The translations under genes were made by a program, and so were the position numbers. DNA of 13,690 nt from the NCBI GenBank assembly GCA_018676275.1, contig JABHFC010000254.1:1-13690 (forward strand), given 5' to 3'. The first letter of the stretch is position 1. Each line of letters begins with the position of its first letter. This DNA is from Gammaproteobacteria bacterium. Its GTDB lineage: Bacteria > Pseudomonadota > Gammaproteobacteria > Eutrophobiales > Eutrophobiaceae. The notes under the pieces are model-generated. The model searched no databases. It was not told the DNA's origin and saw only the letters and a program-made list of their open reading frames with translations. Of this stretch, positions 6,425 to 13,690 are shown piece by piece.

Positions 6425-8317
6425 TTATGCGCTGAGCTGAAAAGAATCCAGCTGTTCCTGACAATCTAACCATTGCTCTTCATAATCGAACAACTTAGCT
6501 TTAATACTTCCCCGCTGTTTCAGAATACTTTGCAATTCCAATTTGTTTTCATCCTGATAAATTTCGTTACCTGAAAGTTGTTCTTCAATTTCTTTTAATG
6601 CTGCCTGCTGTGTCTTAATTTCATTTTCAAGCTTCTTTAATCTTTTTTTCAGGGGACTTAACTGTTCACGCTTTGCTGCCGCTTCCTGCCTTTGCTCCTT
6701 TGCAGCTGGTTTTGTTTTGCTCTCGACTACAACTGAGTTGCTTTGTTTATCAGCACTGGATAAGAGCTGTTGATAATCAGCCAGGTCACCATCAAATGAA
6801 GTTAGCGTATTATTATTAATCAACCAGAATTCATTAACGCAATTTCGCAATAAATGGCGATCATGAGATACAACTATCATTGCGCCTTTGTAGGCCTGCA
6901 ATGCTAATGTCAGTGCATGGCGCATTTCAAGATCAAGATGGTTTGTCGGCTCATCCATTAACAAAAGATTCGGTTTTTGCCAGGCCACAATAGCCAATGC
7001 TAATCTAGCCTTTTCACCACCACTAAAAGGCCTGACGGCTTCGAGCGCTTTATCCCCCTGAAAATTAAACCCGCCAAGATAATTTCGTATCTCCTGCTCT
7101 GTTGCCTTTGGTGTCAAACGTCTAAGTTGTACTAAAGGACTCGCATCCAGATCCAGCGCTTCCATCTGATGCTGAGCAAAATAACCTATTCTCAGGTGCT
7201 CACCTTCTACACGTTCGCCACCACTCAGGGCAATTTCTCCCATAAGCGTTTTTATCAAGGTCGATTTACCGGCACCATTAGCACCAAGTAAGCCGATACA
7301 GGAACCCGGATGCAAACTGAGTTTTACCTTTTCGAGTATTACATCCTCTCCATAGGCAATACTCGCATCACTTAGACTAATTAAAGGATCAGATAATTTT
7401 GGCGCATCTGGTATACGAAAGTTAAAAGGGGAATCTACATGAGCGGCTGCAATCTCCTGCATTCTGTCCAGTTCTTTCAAGCGACTTTGCGCCTGCCTTG
7501 CCTTTGTTGCCTTGGCCCGAAAGCGGGTTACAAAACGTTCAATTTCCTTGATACGCAGTTGTTGTTTTTCAAACAGGACTTGCTGTTGTGCCAGGCTTTC
7601 TGCACGTTGATGTTCGAAGGCACTGTAGTTTCCACGATAAAGGTTTAACTTTTTATGTTCGATATGAACAATGTGCTGAACCACAGAATCAAGAAAATCC
7701 CTGTCATGTGAAATCAGTAATAAGCTGCCGGGAAATCTTTTCAGCCACTGCTCAAGCCAGATAGTCGCATCCAGATCCAGGTGATTGGTCGGTTCATCCA
7801 GTAGTAAAATATCACCCGGGTTCATTAGAACCTGGGCCAGGTTTAAGCGAATTCGCCAGCCGCCGGAAAATGCCTGCACTGATCGCTGACAATCCTCCTG
7901 CGTAAAACCCAGACCATGTAACAACTGCTCTGCGCGATAGTGAGCGTTATAACCATCGATGTTGTGTAATGTCTCATGCAGTTTGCCAATCTTATCGTGA
8001 TCGTGCTGCTCTTCTGCAACTTGTAAGGCCTTCTCTGCCTGACGCAATTTCTGATCACCATCGATCACATATTCAACCGCTGCAATATCTTTGTAATCGA
8101 CTTCCTGTGCCATGTGCGCGATGCCTGCCTTTGCCGGAATTTGAACATTCCCGCTTTCGACACTTAACTCGCCGAGTATCAGCTTGAACAGACTTGTTTT
8201 ACCCGTACCATTCGCACCTGTTACACCGATGTGCTGACCCGAAAAAATAGCCAGACTGCTGTCATTTAACAGGTAATTACCGCTTCTTTGTAAACTTATT
8301 TTTTCCAGACTAATCAT
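6425..8317 (-). CDS. yheS: ABC-F ATPase YheS
   Basis: A roughly 630-residue soluble protein with two ABC ATPase domains and no membrane segment, of the ABC-F group whose members bind the ribosome and affect translation. Numbering from the longer GTG form: Walker A GANGTGKT at 42-49 and GANGAGKS at 353-360; signatures FSGGW (158-162) and FSGGE (439-443); Walker B LLLDEPTNHLD and LLMDEPTNHLD; SHDRD and SHDRH switch motifs. Between the domains lies the charged interdomain linker (about 241-310, RFRAKATKARQAQSR). The C terminus from about 545 is a charged coiled coil. Phrases such as VEYVIDGD, LLHGLGF and YLGGFNFQGD closely resemble E. coli YheS. The ATG at 8317 matches the usual family N terminus; a GTG at 8341 would add eight residues. 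The trhO gene follows after 15 bases. Confidence 0.94.
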   Translation of the reverse strand: MISLEKISLQRSGNYLLNDSSLAIFSGQHIGVTGANGTGKTSLFKLILGELSVESGNVQIPAKAGIAHMAQEVDYKDIAAVEYVIDGDQKLRQAEKALQVAEEQHDHDKIGKLHETLHNIDGYNAHYRAEQLLHGLGFTQEDCQRSVQAFSGGWRIRLNLAQVLMNPGDILLLDEPTNHLDLDATIWLEQWLKRFPGSLLLISHDRDFLDSVVQHIVHIEHKKLNLYRGNYSAFEHQRAESLAQQQVLFEKQQLRIKEIERFVTRFRAKATKARQAQSRLKELDRMQEIAAAHVDSPFNFRIPDAPKLSDPLISLSDASIAYGEDVILEKVKLSLHPGSCIGLLGANGAGKSTLIKTLMGEIALSGGERVEGEHLRIGYFAQHQMEALDLDASPLVQLRRLTPKATEQEIRNYLGGFNFQGDKALEAVRPFSGGEKARLALAIVAWQKPNLLLMDEPTNHLDLEMRHALTLALQAYKGAMIVVSHDRHLLRNCVNEFWLINNNTLTSFDGDLADYQQLLSSADKQSNSVVVESKTKPAAKEQRQEAAAKREQLSPLKKRLKKLENEIKTQQAALKEIEEQLSGNEIYQDENKLELQSILKQRGSIKAKLFDYEEQWLDCQEQLDSFQLSA

Positions 8318-8385
8318 CGGCGCGGATTTTATCAGTAACACCCGGGAAGTGATATCTCGCTAATCAGCATTTCAGCCCCTTTTAT

Positions 8386-9132
8386 TCACAAAGTCTCTTC
8401 CTGGCGTTTTAGTTCTCGAAATAGTCCGTATTCCCACTGTCGTAATGCCAATACAATAGTTGTTCCATGTCGGTCATCCAGTTCAAGCGACGCATCATCG
8501 CCGTTTAATTCATTGAACTCCTGCGATAATTTTTCCAGTTTTCTTTGTAATATTGATACAGACTCATGCGCTAACATCCCATTCAATACGATAAGCCTTT
8601 CATTTTGCTTATCGAAACGTGAATCGAAAAAATCTGACTCCACTTTGCTTTGATAATAACGCTGTATAGGACCGTTTTCTCTCCAGCTAAAATTAGCTGC
8701 AATAAGTAACTTGTAGCGATTCTCGGGCAACAGTTCTATTATTTTCAATCGATCAAGTTTCACCAGCTTACTAGTACATTCTGCTTCGCTAATAGCGTAG
8801 TGAGCGATGATTTCTCTAAATTTCCAGGAATTCAGGATACAAACCGTAACCAGTAACAAAGTTGTATCCCTGGCAATTTCCTCCTCCTCATGTTCACCAA
8901 GAACGGTGATTTTGCGTGTTTCCTCCCCCATAAGCCTGACCAGGTCAGAAATCTCCAAATTCAACATCTGGCATATCTGGTCAAGACGTTGAAGTGAAAA
9001 GCTTTTTTGCGAAAACAACCTTTTCACACTGGCTTCTGTTAAATCAAGTTTTCTGGCAACATCAGCATAGTTCTTACCATGTGATTTCAGCGTTCTTTTC
9101 AGTGTATTTACTAAAGGAGTTGTTTGAGCCAT
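8386..9132 (-). CDS. XRE-type transcriptional regulator with a second winged-helix-like region
   Basis: A 248-residue predicted DNA-binding regulator. Residues 8-68 form a Cro/CI (XRE) helix-turn-helix: YADVARKLDLTEASVKRLFS contains the helix pair, followed by LQRLDQICQMLNLEISDL. Residues about 90-150 (ILNSWKFREIIAHYAISEAE, then LVKLDRLKIIELL) read like a winged helix, though no family name can be assigned. The tail (about 175-248) is charged and helical. It is transcribed divergently from the MFS-PlsC-ligase gene across 157 bases that hold a perfect inverted repeat, so it likely regulates itself and that gene. Downstream yheS lies 68 bases away on the same strand and may be read through. The ATG at 9132 has only a weak ribosome site. 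Confidence 0.85.
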   Translation of the reverse strand: MAQTTPLVNTLKRTLKSHGKNYADVARKLDLTEASVKRLFSQKSFSLQRLDQICQMLNLEISDLVRLMGEETRKITVLGEHEEEEIARDTTLLLVTVCILNSWKFREIIAHYAISEAECTSKLVKLDRLKIIELLPENRYKLLIAANFSWRENGPIQRYYQSKVESDFFDSRFDKQNERLIVLNGMLAHESVSILQRKLEKLSQEFNELNGDDASLELDDRHGTTIVLALRQWEYGLFRELKRQEETL

Positions 9133-9150
9133 AGCAGGATCCCGATTTAA

Positions 9151-9181
9151 ACCATAAGTAGCATATATTAATACTTATGGT
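9151..9181. promoter_or_regulatory. perfect inverted repeat, candidate operator of the divergent regulator
   Basis: ACCATAAGTA (9151-9160) and TACTTATGGT (9172-9181) are exact reverse complements separated by the AT-rich 11-mer gcatatattaa. Half-sites are centred 21 bases apart, two helical turns, as expected for a dimeric helix-turn-helix protein on one DNA face. It lies 18 bases from the start of the regulator gene and about 108 from the start of the rightward gene. The position suggests autorepression and control of the divergent promoters. A hairpin role in RNA is less likely given the location. Confidence 0.6.
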
Positions 9182-9198
9182 CGTTACTTTCAGTACTT

Positions 9199-9218
9199 TT
9201 ACGATAATGGTTACGATA
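9199..9218 (+). repeat. short direct repeat TTACGATA, two copies
   Basis: TTACGATA occurs at 9199-9206 and 9211-9218, a 12-base period, between the inverted repeat and the rightward gene. It may be part of the promoter region of that gene or a second protein site. Chance is possible because it is short and the DNA is AT-rich. Confidence 0.3.
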
Positions 9219-9277
9219 TAGGTGACTTGCATACTAGACTTGGCCCCAGTAGTACGAAGCATGACAACAAATAAAAA

Positions 9278-9281
9278 AAGG
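9278..9281 (+). promoter_or_regulatory. ribosome binding site of the MFS-PlsC-ligase gene
   Basis: AAGG stands eight bases before the ATG at 9290 and is the clearest Shine-Dalgarno sequence among the long genes here. It supports this start; the initiator is followed directly by the first membrane segment of the LplT-like domain. Confidence 0.55.
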
Positions 9282-9289
9282 TAAAAGAT

Positions 9290-12200
9290 ATGGGCAGGCT
9301 GTTCAAACTACAGGGTTTTCTCGCGTACACCTCGATGATATTTCTGAATGCTTTTGTCGATTTGGGACATAAGATTGTTATTCAAAACACTGTCTTGAAA
9401 ATCTACGATGGTCAGACCCAGATCATTCTAATTGCGATAGTAAATGCCTTAATTCTTATTCCATTTATTCTTCTATTTAGTCCGGCCGGTTTCCTTTCAG
9501 ATAAGTATCCAAAGAATTTTGTAATGCGCTTAAGTGCCTGGGCTGCGGTCGTTTGTACTATTTTAATCACACTTTTCTATTATCTCGGTTGGTTTTGGCC
9601 AGCTTTTACAATGACTTTTTTACTGGCAATGCAAAGTGCATTTTATTCACCTGCCAAGTATGGCTATATAAAGGAACTGGTTGGAAAGGATAAGCTGACT
9701 GTCGCTAATGGTGTGGTACAGGCAACGACGACGATTGCCATCTTATCGGGGATTTTCATCTACTCCGTTTTATTTGAACAGCGCTTATCGGGCGTTGATT
9801 ATGCTTCCAAGTCAGATGTGCTAAAAGCTATTGCTCCGTTAGGCTGGTTTTTGATCCTGAATGCTTTAATTGAGCTTGGCACTTCCTACATGCTACCGCA
9901 AAAACACGCTGTCGATGAATCCATGAACTTCGATATTGAACAGTACAAAAGTGGCTCTTACCTGCGTAACAACCTGAATACGGTACTTAAGCATGAGATT
10001 ATTTTGCTTTCGATAATTGGCCTGTCTATTTTCTGGGCTATCTCGCAGGTGATGATTGCTGCCTTCCCTGTTTATGCTGAAGAAACCATGCTGATGAGTA
10101 ATACCGCCGTTATCCAGGGAATGATGGCCTGTGCCGGTATAGGTATTATGATCGGCTCTCTTATTGCTGGTCGAATATCCAAAAATCATATTGAAACAGG
10201 CATGATCCCAATTGGTTCTTTTGGGGTGGCAGCAACCTTGATGATTTTGCCTTCCCTTGAAAGTACCACCCTGCTCATTTTGAATTTTATTGCCCTGGGT
10301 ATATTTGGCGGCTTATTTATTATTCCACTTAATGCCCTGATCCAGTTTCATGCTGGCGAACATAAGTTGGGACGTGTACTGGCGGCAAATAACCTGATTC
10401 AAAATGTAGTCATGCTCAGTTTTCTTGGCTTGACCGTGGTATTTGCCTATTTTGGTATTGGTAGTACCGGGCTGTTTGCGATTCTTTCTATAGTTGCGGT
10501 GGGTGGCGCTCTATTCACAATTTACAAATTGCCCCAGTCCCTTGTGCGTTTCATTGTTAGTTTTGTTATCGGCAGAAAATACAGCCTGGAAGTTTTAGGC
10601 CTGAAGCATATGCCGGAAAGTGGTGGCGTTTTACTATTAGGTAATCACATAAGCTGGATTGACTGGGCGATTGTACAAATGGCATCCCCTCGCCCTGTGC
10701 GTTTTGTAATGGAAAGAAGTATTTATGAACGCTGGTACTTGAAAAGGTTTCTCGACTTCTTTGGTGTTGTACCTATTTCTCGTGGTTCCAGTAAAACTGC
10801 ACTTTCAAGCATCACACAATTACTCAACGAAGGGGAAGTCGTTTGCTTATTCCCCGAAGGTACCATAAGTCGTTCGGGACAGCTGGCAGAGTTTCAGCGT
10901 GGTTATGAAAAAGCTGCTGCAGAAGCAAGCGGTATAATACTACCTTTCTATCTGAGAGGTTTATGGGGTAGCTGGTTTTCAAGATCAAGTGACAAATTGA
11001 AAAGCATTCGTGGTAATGGAGTTAAACGCGACATTATTGTGTCCTTTGGTGCACCACTGCCCATTGACACTTCCGTAGAAAATCTGAAGAAACATATTTT
11101 TGAATTGTCGGTTGATTCATGGGAGCGTTACACTCAAACACTGGAAAGTTTACCGTATGAATGGTTGGCGACGGTGAAGCGCATGGGTTCTGAACCTGCC
11201 GTGGTAGACACACTTGGCGATGCGCTTTCCTTTAATAAGTTTGCAGCAGTAACTATTTGCTTCGCCAGACTGTTTCATAAAAATAGCTCTGAACAAAATA
11301 TTGGTTTGTTACTGCCAACTACCAGCGCCGGTGTTATTGCCAATATGGCCACATTGCTTTGCGGTAAAACTGTAGTCAATTTGAATTTTTCCGCCAGTAT
11401 AGAAGCACTGAAGGCTGCCACTAAAAAAGCTGAATTAAATAGTATTTATACCTCCCGAAAGTTTTTACAAAAGCTTGAGAAAAAAGGCATCGAATTCGAT
11501 TCGGTATTCCAGGGTGTCAATATCTACTATATGGAAGATTTGAAAACTCAAATTAATCCTGGCAGAGTGATTGTCAATTTACTCTGTATCAGAATGCTTC
11601 CAACATGGATTTTGAAACGCTTATTCAGCAAGTCGGTAAGGCTGAATGATACTGCAGCCATTCTTTTTTCGAGTGGTAGCGAAGGTGAACCAAAAGGCGT
11701 GATGTTAACGCATCGCAATATTATGGCTAATCTTAAGCAGATATCAGATGTTCTCAATACTGAAGATTCGGATGTAATAATGGCAACTCTTCCCCTATTT
11801 CATGCTTTTGGTTTGACTGTGACCACTTTCATGCCATTGATTGAAGGTATTCCTATCGTTTGTCACCCGGATCCAACAGATGCAGTGAATATTGCCAAAG
11901 CAATCACAAAATATCGGGCAACAATCTTTTGCGGAACCTCAACTTTCCTACGGCTTTATATAAAAAATAACAGGGTCCATCCTTTAATGCTGGAGTCCTT
12001 GCGAATCGTTGTCGCTGGCGCCGAGAAACTGAGTCCTGATGTGCGTGAAGCATTCAAGCTGAAGTTCAATAAAGATATTTATGAGGGTTATGGCGCTACA
12101 GAAACTACACCCGTAGCCAGCGTAAATATTCCTGACCAACTTGATTCAAATTACTGGAGAGTTCAGTTGGGTTCCAAGCTGGGTACGGTTGGTATGCCTT

Positions 12201-12742
12201 TACCTGGCACCAGTTTTAGAATTGTTGATCCGGATTCATTGCAGGAACTTCCTGTCAATGAAGACGGTTTAATATTAATAGGTGGTTCACAGGTAATGCT
12301 GGGATACCTTGATGATAAAGCAAAAACTGACGAAGTAATCGTTATGCTCGACGACAAGCGTTGGTATAAGACCGGTGATAAAGGTCATCTCGATGAAAAT
12401 GGCTTTTTGACTATCGTTGATCGCTATTCCAGATTTGCCAAAGTTGGTGGGGAAATGATCAGCCTTACATCGGTAGAAGAAAAGATCCGTCATGTACTGG
12501 GAAAACCGGAGCTTGAGTTGGTGGCAATGAATGTTCCTGACAAGAAGAAAGGTGAAAAAATTGTTTTACTGCTTGCAGAAGAGACCAGCATGGATGAACT
12601 GAGAAAATCATTGCTCGATGATAATACAAGTCCATTAATGATCCCTTCTGAAATTGTAATAGATTCAAATATTCCAATACTGGGTAGCGGAAAAACAGAC
12701 TTTAAAGCAGCACGGGAACTTATTCTGAATGCTATTCAATAA
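9290..12742 (+). CDS. aas: fused LplT-like lysophospholipid flippase, PlsC acyltransferase and acyl-ACP ligase (Aas type)
   Basis: A 1150-residue inner-membrane protein predicted to import lysophospholipid and re-acylate it. Residues 1-420 are an MFS transporter region with about twelve membrane segments, like LplT. Residues about 428-615 are a PlsC acyltransferase with the HX4D motif H453-ISWI-D458 and FPEGT at 521-525. Residues about 630-1150 are an AMP-forming acyl ligase: SSGSEGEPKG (794-803), YGATETT (934-940), KTGD (1027-1030) and the catalytic lysine in GSGKTD (K1135). In E. coli LplT and Aas are separate neighbouring genes acting on 2-acyl-glycerophosphoethanolamine; here one chain holds both, an arrangement known in other bacteria. 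All catalytic motifs are intact. A good AAGG ribosome site supports the ATG. The gene is divergent from an XRE regulator and overlaps the downstream hydrolase gene by 14 bases. Confidence 0.93.
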   Translation: MGRLFKLQGFLAYTSMIFLNAFVDLGHKIVIQNTVLKIYDGQTQIILIAIVNALILIPFILLFSPAGFLSDKYPKNFVMRLSAWAAVVCTILITLFYYLGWFWPAFTMTFLLAMQSAFYSPAKYGYIKELVGKDKLTVANGVVQATTTIAILSGIFIYSVLFEQRLSGVDYASKSDVLKAIAPLGWFLILNALIELGTSYMLPQKHAVDESMNFDIEQYKSGSYLRNNLNTVLKHEIILLSIIGLSIFWAISQVMIAAFPVYAEETMLMSNTAVIQGMMACAGIGIMIGSLIAGRISKNHIETGMIPIGSFGVAATLMILPSLESTTLLILNFIALGIFGGLFIIPLNALIQFHAGEHKLGRVLAANNLIQNVVMLSFLGLTVVFAYFGIGSTGLFAILSIVAVGGALFTIYKLPQSLVRFIVSFVIGRKYSLEVLGLKHMPESGGVLLLGNHISWIDWAIVQMASPRPVRFVMERSIYERWYLKRFLDFFGVVPISRGSSKTALSSITQLLNEGEVVCLFPEGTISRSGQLAEFQRGYEKAAAEASGIILPFYLRGLWGSWFSRSSDKLKSIRGNGVKRDIIVSFGAPLPIDTSVENLKKHIFELSVDSWERYTQTLESLPYEWLATVKRMGSEPAVVDTLGDALSFNKFAAVTICFARLFHKNSSEQNIGLLLPTTSAGVIANMATLLCGKTVVNLNFSASIEALKAATKKAELNSIYTSRKFLQKLEKKGIEFDSVFQGVNIYYMEDLKTQINPGRVIVNLLCIRMLPTWILKRLFSKSVRLNDTAAILFSSGSEGEPKGVMLTHRNIMANLKQISDVLNTEDSDVIMATLPLFHAFGLTVTTFMPLIEGIPIVCHPDPTDAVNIAKAITKYRATIFCGTSTFLRLYIKNNRVHPLMLESLRIVVAGAEKLSPDVREAFKLKFNKDIYEGYGATETTPVASVNIPDQLDSNYWRVQLGSKLGTVGMPLPGTSFRIVDPDSLQELPVNEDGLILIGGSQVMLGYLDDKAKTDEVIVMLDDKRWYKTGDKGHLDENGFLTIVDRYSRFAKVGGEMISLTSVEEKIRHVLGKPELELVAMNVPDKKKGEKIVLLLAEETSMDELRKSLLDDNTSPLMIPSEIVIDSNIPILGSGKTDFKAARELILNAIQ

Positions 12743-13496
12743 GACTATATACCGAACAGCTATTCTTTGCTTTTTACTGTCCTTTGCTGGAAACAGCACT
12801 CTAATTGCAATGGAGAAGAGCACTGCTGTAACAAGCAAGATCAATGACACAACAAAGGAATGCATTATATTGCTTCATGGCCTTGCGCGAACAAAAAAGG
12901 CTATGAGTAAAATGGCATCAGTTTTAAATGATAATGGCTATCATGTGGTTAATGTGGATTATCCATCACGTTCTTATAAAATAAGCTATCTAAGTCAAAC
13001 CTATCTTCCACCGGCAATATTTGAGTGTCAGGAAAACAGTGTTTCAAAAATTCATTTTGTCAGCCATTCAATGGGCGGAATATTAATCAGGCATTATTTG
13101 AGTGCAAATAGTCTAAGTGAATTGGGACGTGTAGTTATGTTAAGTCCACCAAACCGAGGTAGTGAAGTTGTTGATAAGTTAAAAAACGTTCCTGGTTTTT
13201 ACGCGCTAAATGGTCCGGCAGGTCAGGAGCTTGGTACGGATGAAAGTAGTATGCCAAATAAACTGGGAGTTGCTAATTTTGATCTTGGTATTATCACAGG
13301 GAATAAAAGCATAAACCTGATTTTATCGATGCTAATCCCCGGTGACGATGACGGTAAGGTATCTATTAAGAGGGCTAAATTAGAAGGCATGAAAGATTTT
13401 CTTGTAATGCCACATTCTCACCCCTTTATCATGCAGCAAGATGAGGTAATAAAACAAACCATGCACTATTTGCATAATGGCCATTTTGATCATTGA
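12729..13496 (+). CDS. exported alpha/beta hydrolase, lipase-like
   Basis: A 255-residue serine hydrolase with an N-terminal signal sequence (basic MLFNKTIYR, then hydrophobic 10-27), so probably periplasmic or outer-envelope. The hydrolase core begins about residue 44 with IILLHGLAR (HG oxyanion-hole region). The nucleophile elbow reads SHSMGG with Ser114, a variant of GHSMGG. Likely acid and base are one of D206-D208 (GDDDGKVS) and H229 or H231 (PHSHPF). SPPNRGSE after the elbow is common in lipase and esterase-like members. The start overlaps the end of the Aas-type gene by 14 bases in another frame, so translation is likely coupled. A role in acyl-lipid turnover feeding the acyltransferase is reasonable inference, but the substrate is not shown by sequence. 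A strong terminator follows 37 bases after the stop. Confidence 0.87.
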   Translation: MLFNKTIYRTAILCFLLSFAGNSTLIAMEKSTAVTSKINDTTKECIILLHGLARTKKAMSKMASVLNDNGYHVVNVDYPSRSYKISYLSQTYLPPAIFECQENSVSKIHFVSHSMGGILIRHYLSANSLSELGRVVMLSPPNRGSEVVDKLKNVPGFYALNGPAGQELGTDESSMPNKLGVANFDLGIITGNKSINLILSMLIPGDDDGKVSIKRAKLEGMKDFLVMPHSHPFIMQQDEVIKQTMHYLHNGHFDH

Positions 13497-13531
13497 TAGA
13501 AACCCGCTGAAGAAAGTTTGTTCAGGGCAAT

Positions 13532-13557
13532 AAAAAAGGGTCTATCAAGACCCTTTT
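13532..13557. terminator. bidirectional intrinsic terminator
   Basis: AAAAGGGTCT (13534-13543), loop ATCA, AGACCCTTTT (13548-13557) form a perfect 10-bp hairpin. The T-run ends the + strand transcript of the hydrolase gene. The A6 run on the left (13532-13537) gives a T6 tract for the minus-strand cytochrome transcript coming from the right. Its place between convergent genes fits both uses. Confidence 0.85.
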
Positions 13558-13581
13558 ATCTGATTTATAAAAATTCTACGC

Positions 13582-13690
13582 TTATTTCAACTTCGACAAC
13601 CAATCAGCAATTTTCTCAATTTCATCATCAGAAACGCCGGCAACAATTCCCTGCATGGTAATCGACATGCCGTTGTTTCTTTTACCGCTC
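13582..13690 (-). CDS. c-type cytochrome, 3' end only
   Basis: The last 35 codons of a gene that begins beyond the right edge, ending in a TAA at 13582-13584. The tail reads SGKRNNGMSITMQGIVAGVS, followed by DDEIEKIADWLSKLK. This is typical of the C-terminal helix of class I cytochromes c, with the axial haem methionine likely one of the two Met before the VSDDEIEKIADWLS helix. The CxxCH haem site would lie outside the window. Such proteins are periplasmic electron carriers. The subtype (c5, c553 or a two-haem c4-like form) cannot be settled from this piece. Confidence 0.75.
   Translation of the reverse strand, partial: SGKRNNGMSITMQGIVAGVSDDEIEKIADWLSKLK

Noticed and set aside
8318..8341. 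GTG at 8341 as the yheS start
   Set aside because: The extra eight residues are not typical of the family, which begins close to the first beta strand of the ABC domain. The ATG at 8317 fits better, though neither has a clear ribosome site.
9232..9254. Imperfect inverted repeat around ACTTGGCCCCAGT as a second operator
   Set aside because: The halves do not match exactly and the symmetry is short. The exact palindrome at 9151-9181 is much stronger.
9893..10189. A 98-codon open frame antisense to the MFS domain
   Set aside because: It lies wholly inside a clear gene, its translation is rich in His, Asn and Arg with no recognisable domain, and it has no ribosome site: a shadow frame.

Overview
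The window looks like a chromosomal segment of an AT-rich gammaproteobacterium. The evidence is a YheS-type ABC-F protein, a TrhO/YceA tRNA hydroxylase, an Aas-type phospholipid acyltransferase and a class I cytochrome c tail. No transposase, integrase, tRNA, rRNA or CRISPR array is visible. Species cannot be told from sequence reading alone.

Left part (1-1160): gene-poor DNA with a TATAAT box leads into a small PilZ (c-di-GMP receptor) gene on the + strand. It converges on a bacteriohemerythrin gene with all seven di-iron ligands.

Minus-strand run (about 9132 down to 689): in transcription order this reads XRE-type regulator, yheS, trhO, a lone GspG-like pseudopilin, a membrane GAF-GGDEF-EAL protein, a glutathione transferase-like protein, a short frameshifted reading frame, then hemerythrin. 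Gaps are small. Pseudopilin/GGDEF-EAL overlap as TAGTG and GGDEF-EAL/GST overlap as TGATG, so these three genes are probably translationally coupled. The run joins translation and tRNA genes to a c-di-GMP and envelope/redox group.

Divergent control region (9133-9289): a perfect 10-bp inverted repeat (ACCATAAGTA, 11-bp spacer, TACTTATGGT) sits between the regulator gene and the rightward lipid gene. It is a strong candidate operator for the regulator.

Right part (9290-13690): a 1150-residue fusion of an LplT-like MFS flippase, a PlsC acyltransferase and an acyl-ACP ligase, normally two proteins (LplT and Aas) in E. coli. It overlaps by 14 bases a gene for an exported serine hydrolase. The pair looks like a lysophospholipid or acyl-lipid remodelling unit. 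A perfect hairpin terminator follows, then the 3' end of a c-type cytochrome gene entering from the right.

No wholly new system is evident. The most unusual points are the coupled pseudopilin/GGDEF-EAL/GST set, the A6-run frameshifted frame upstream of hemerythrin, and the divergent operator.
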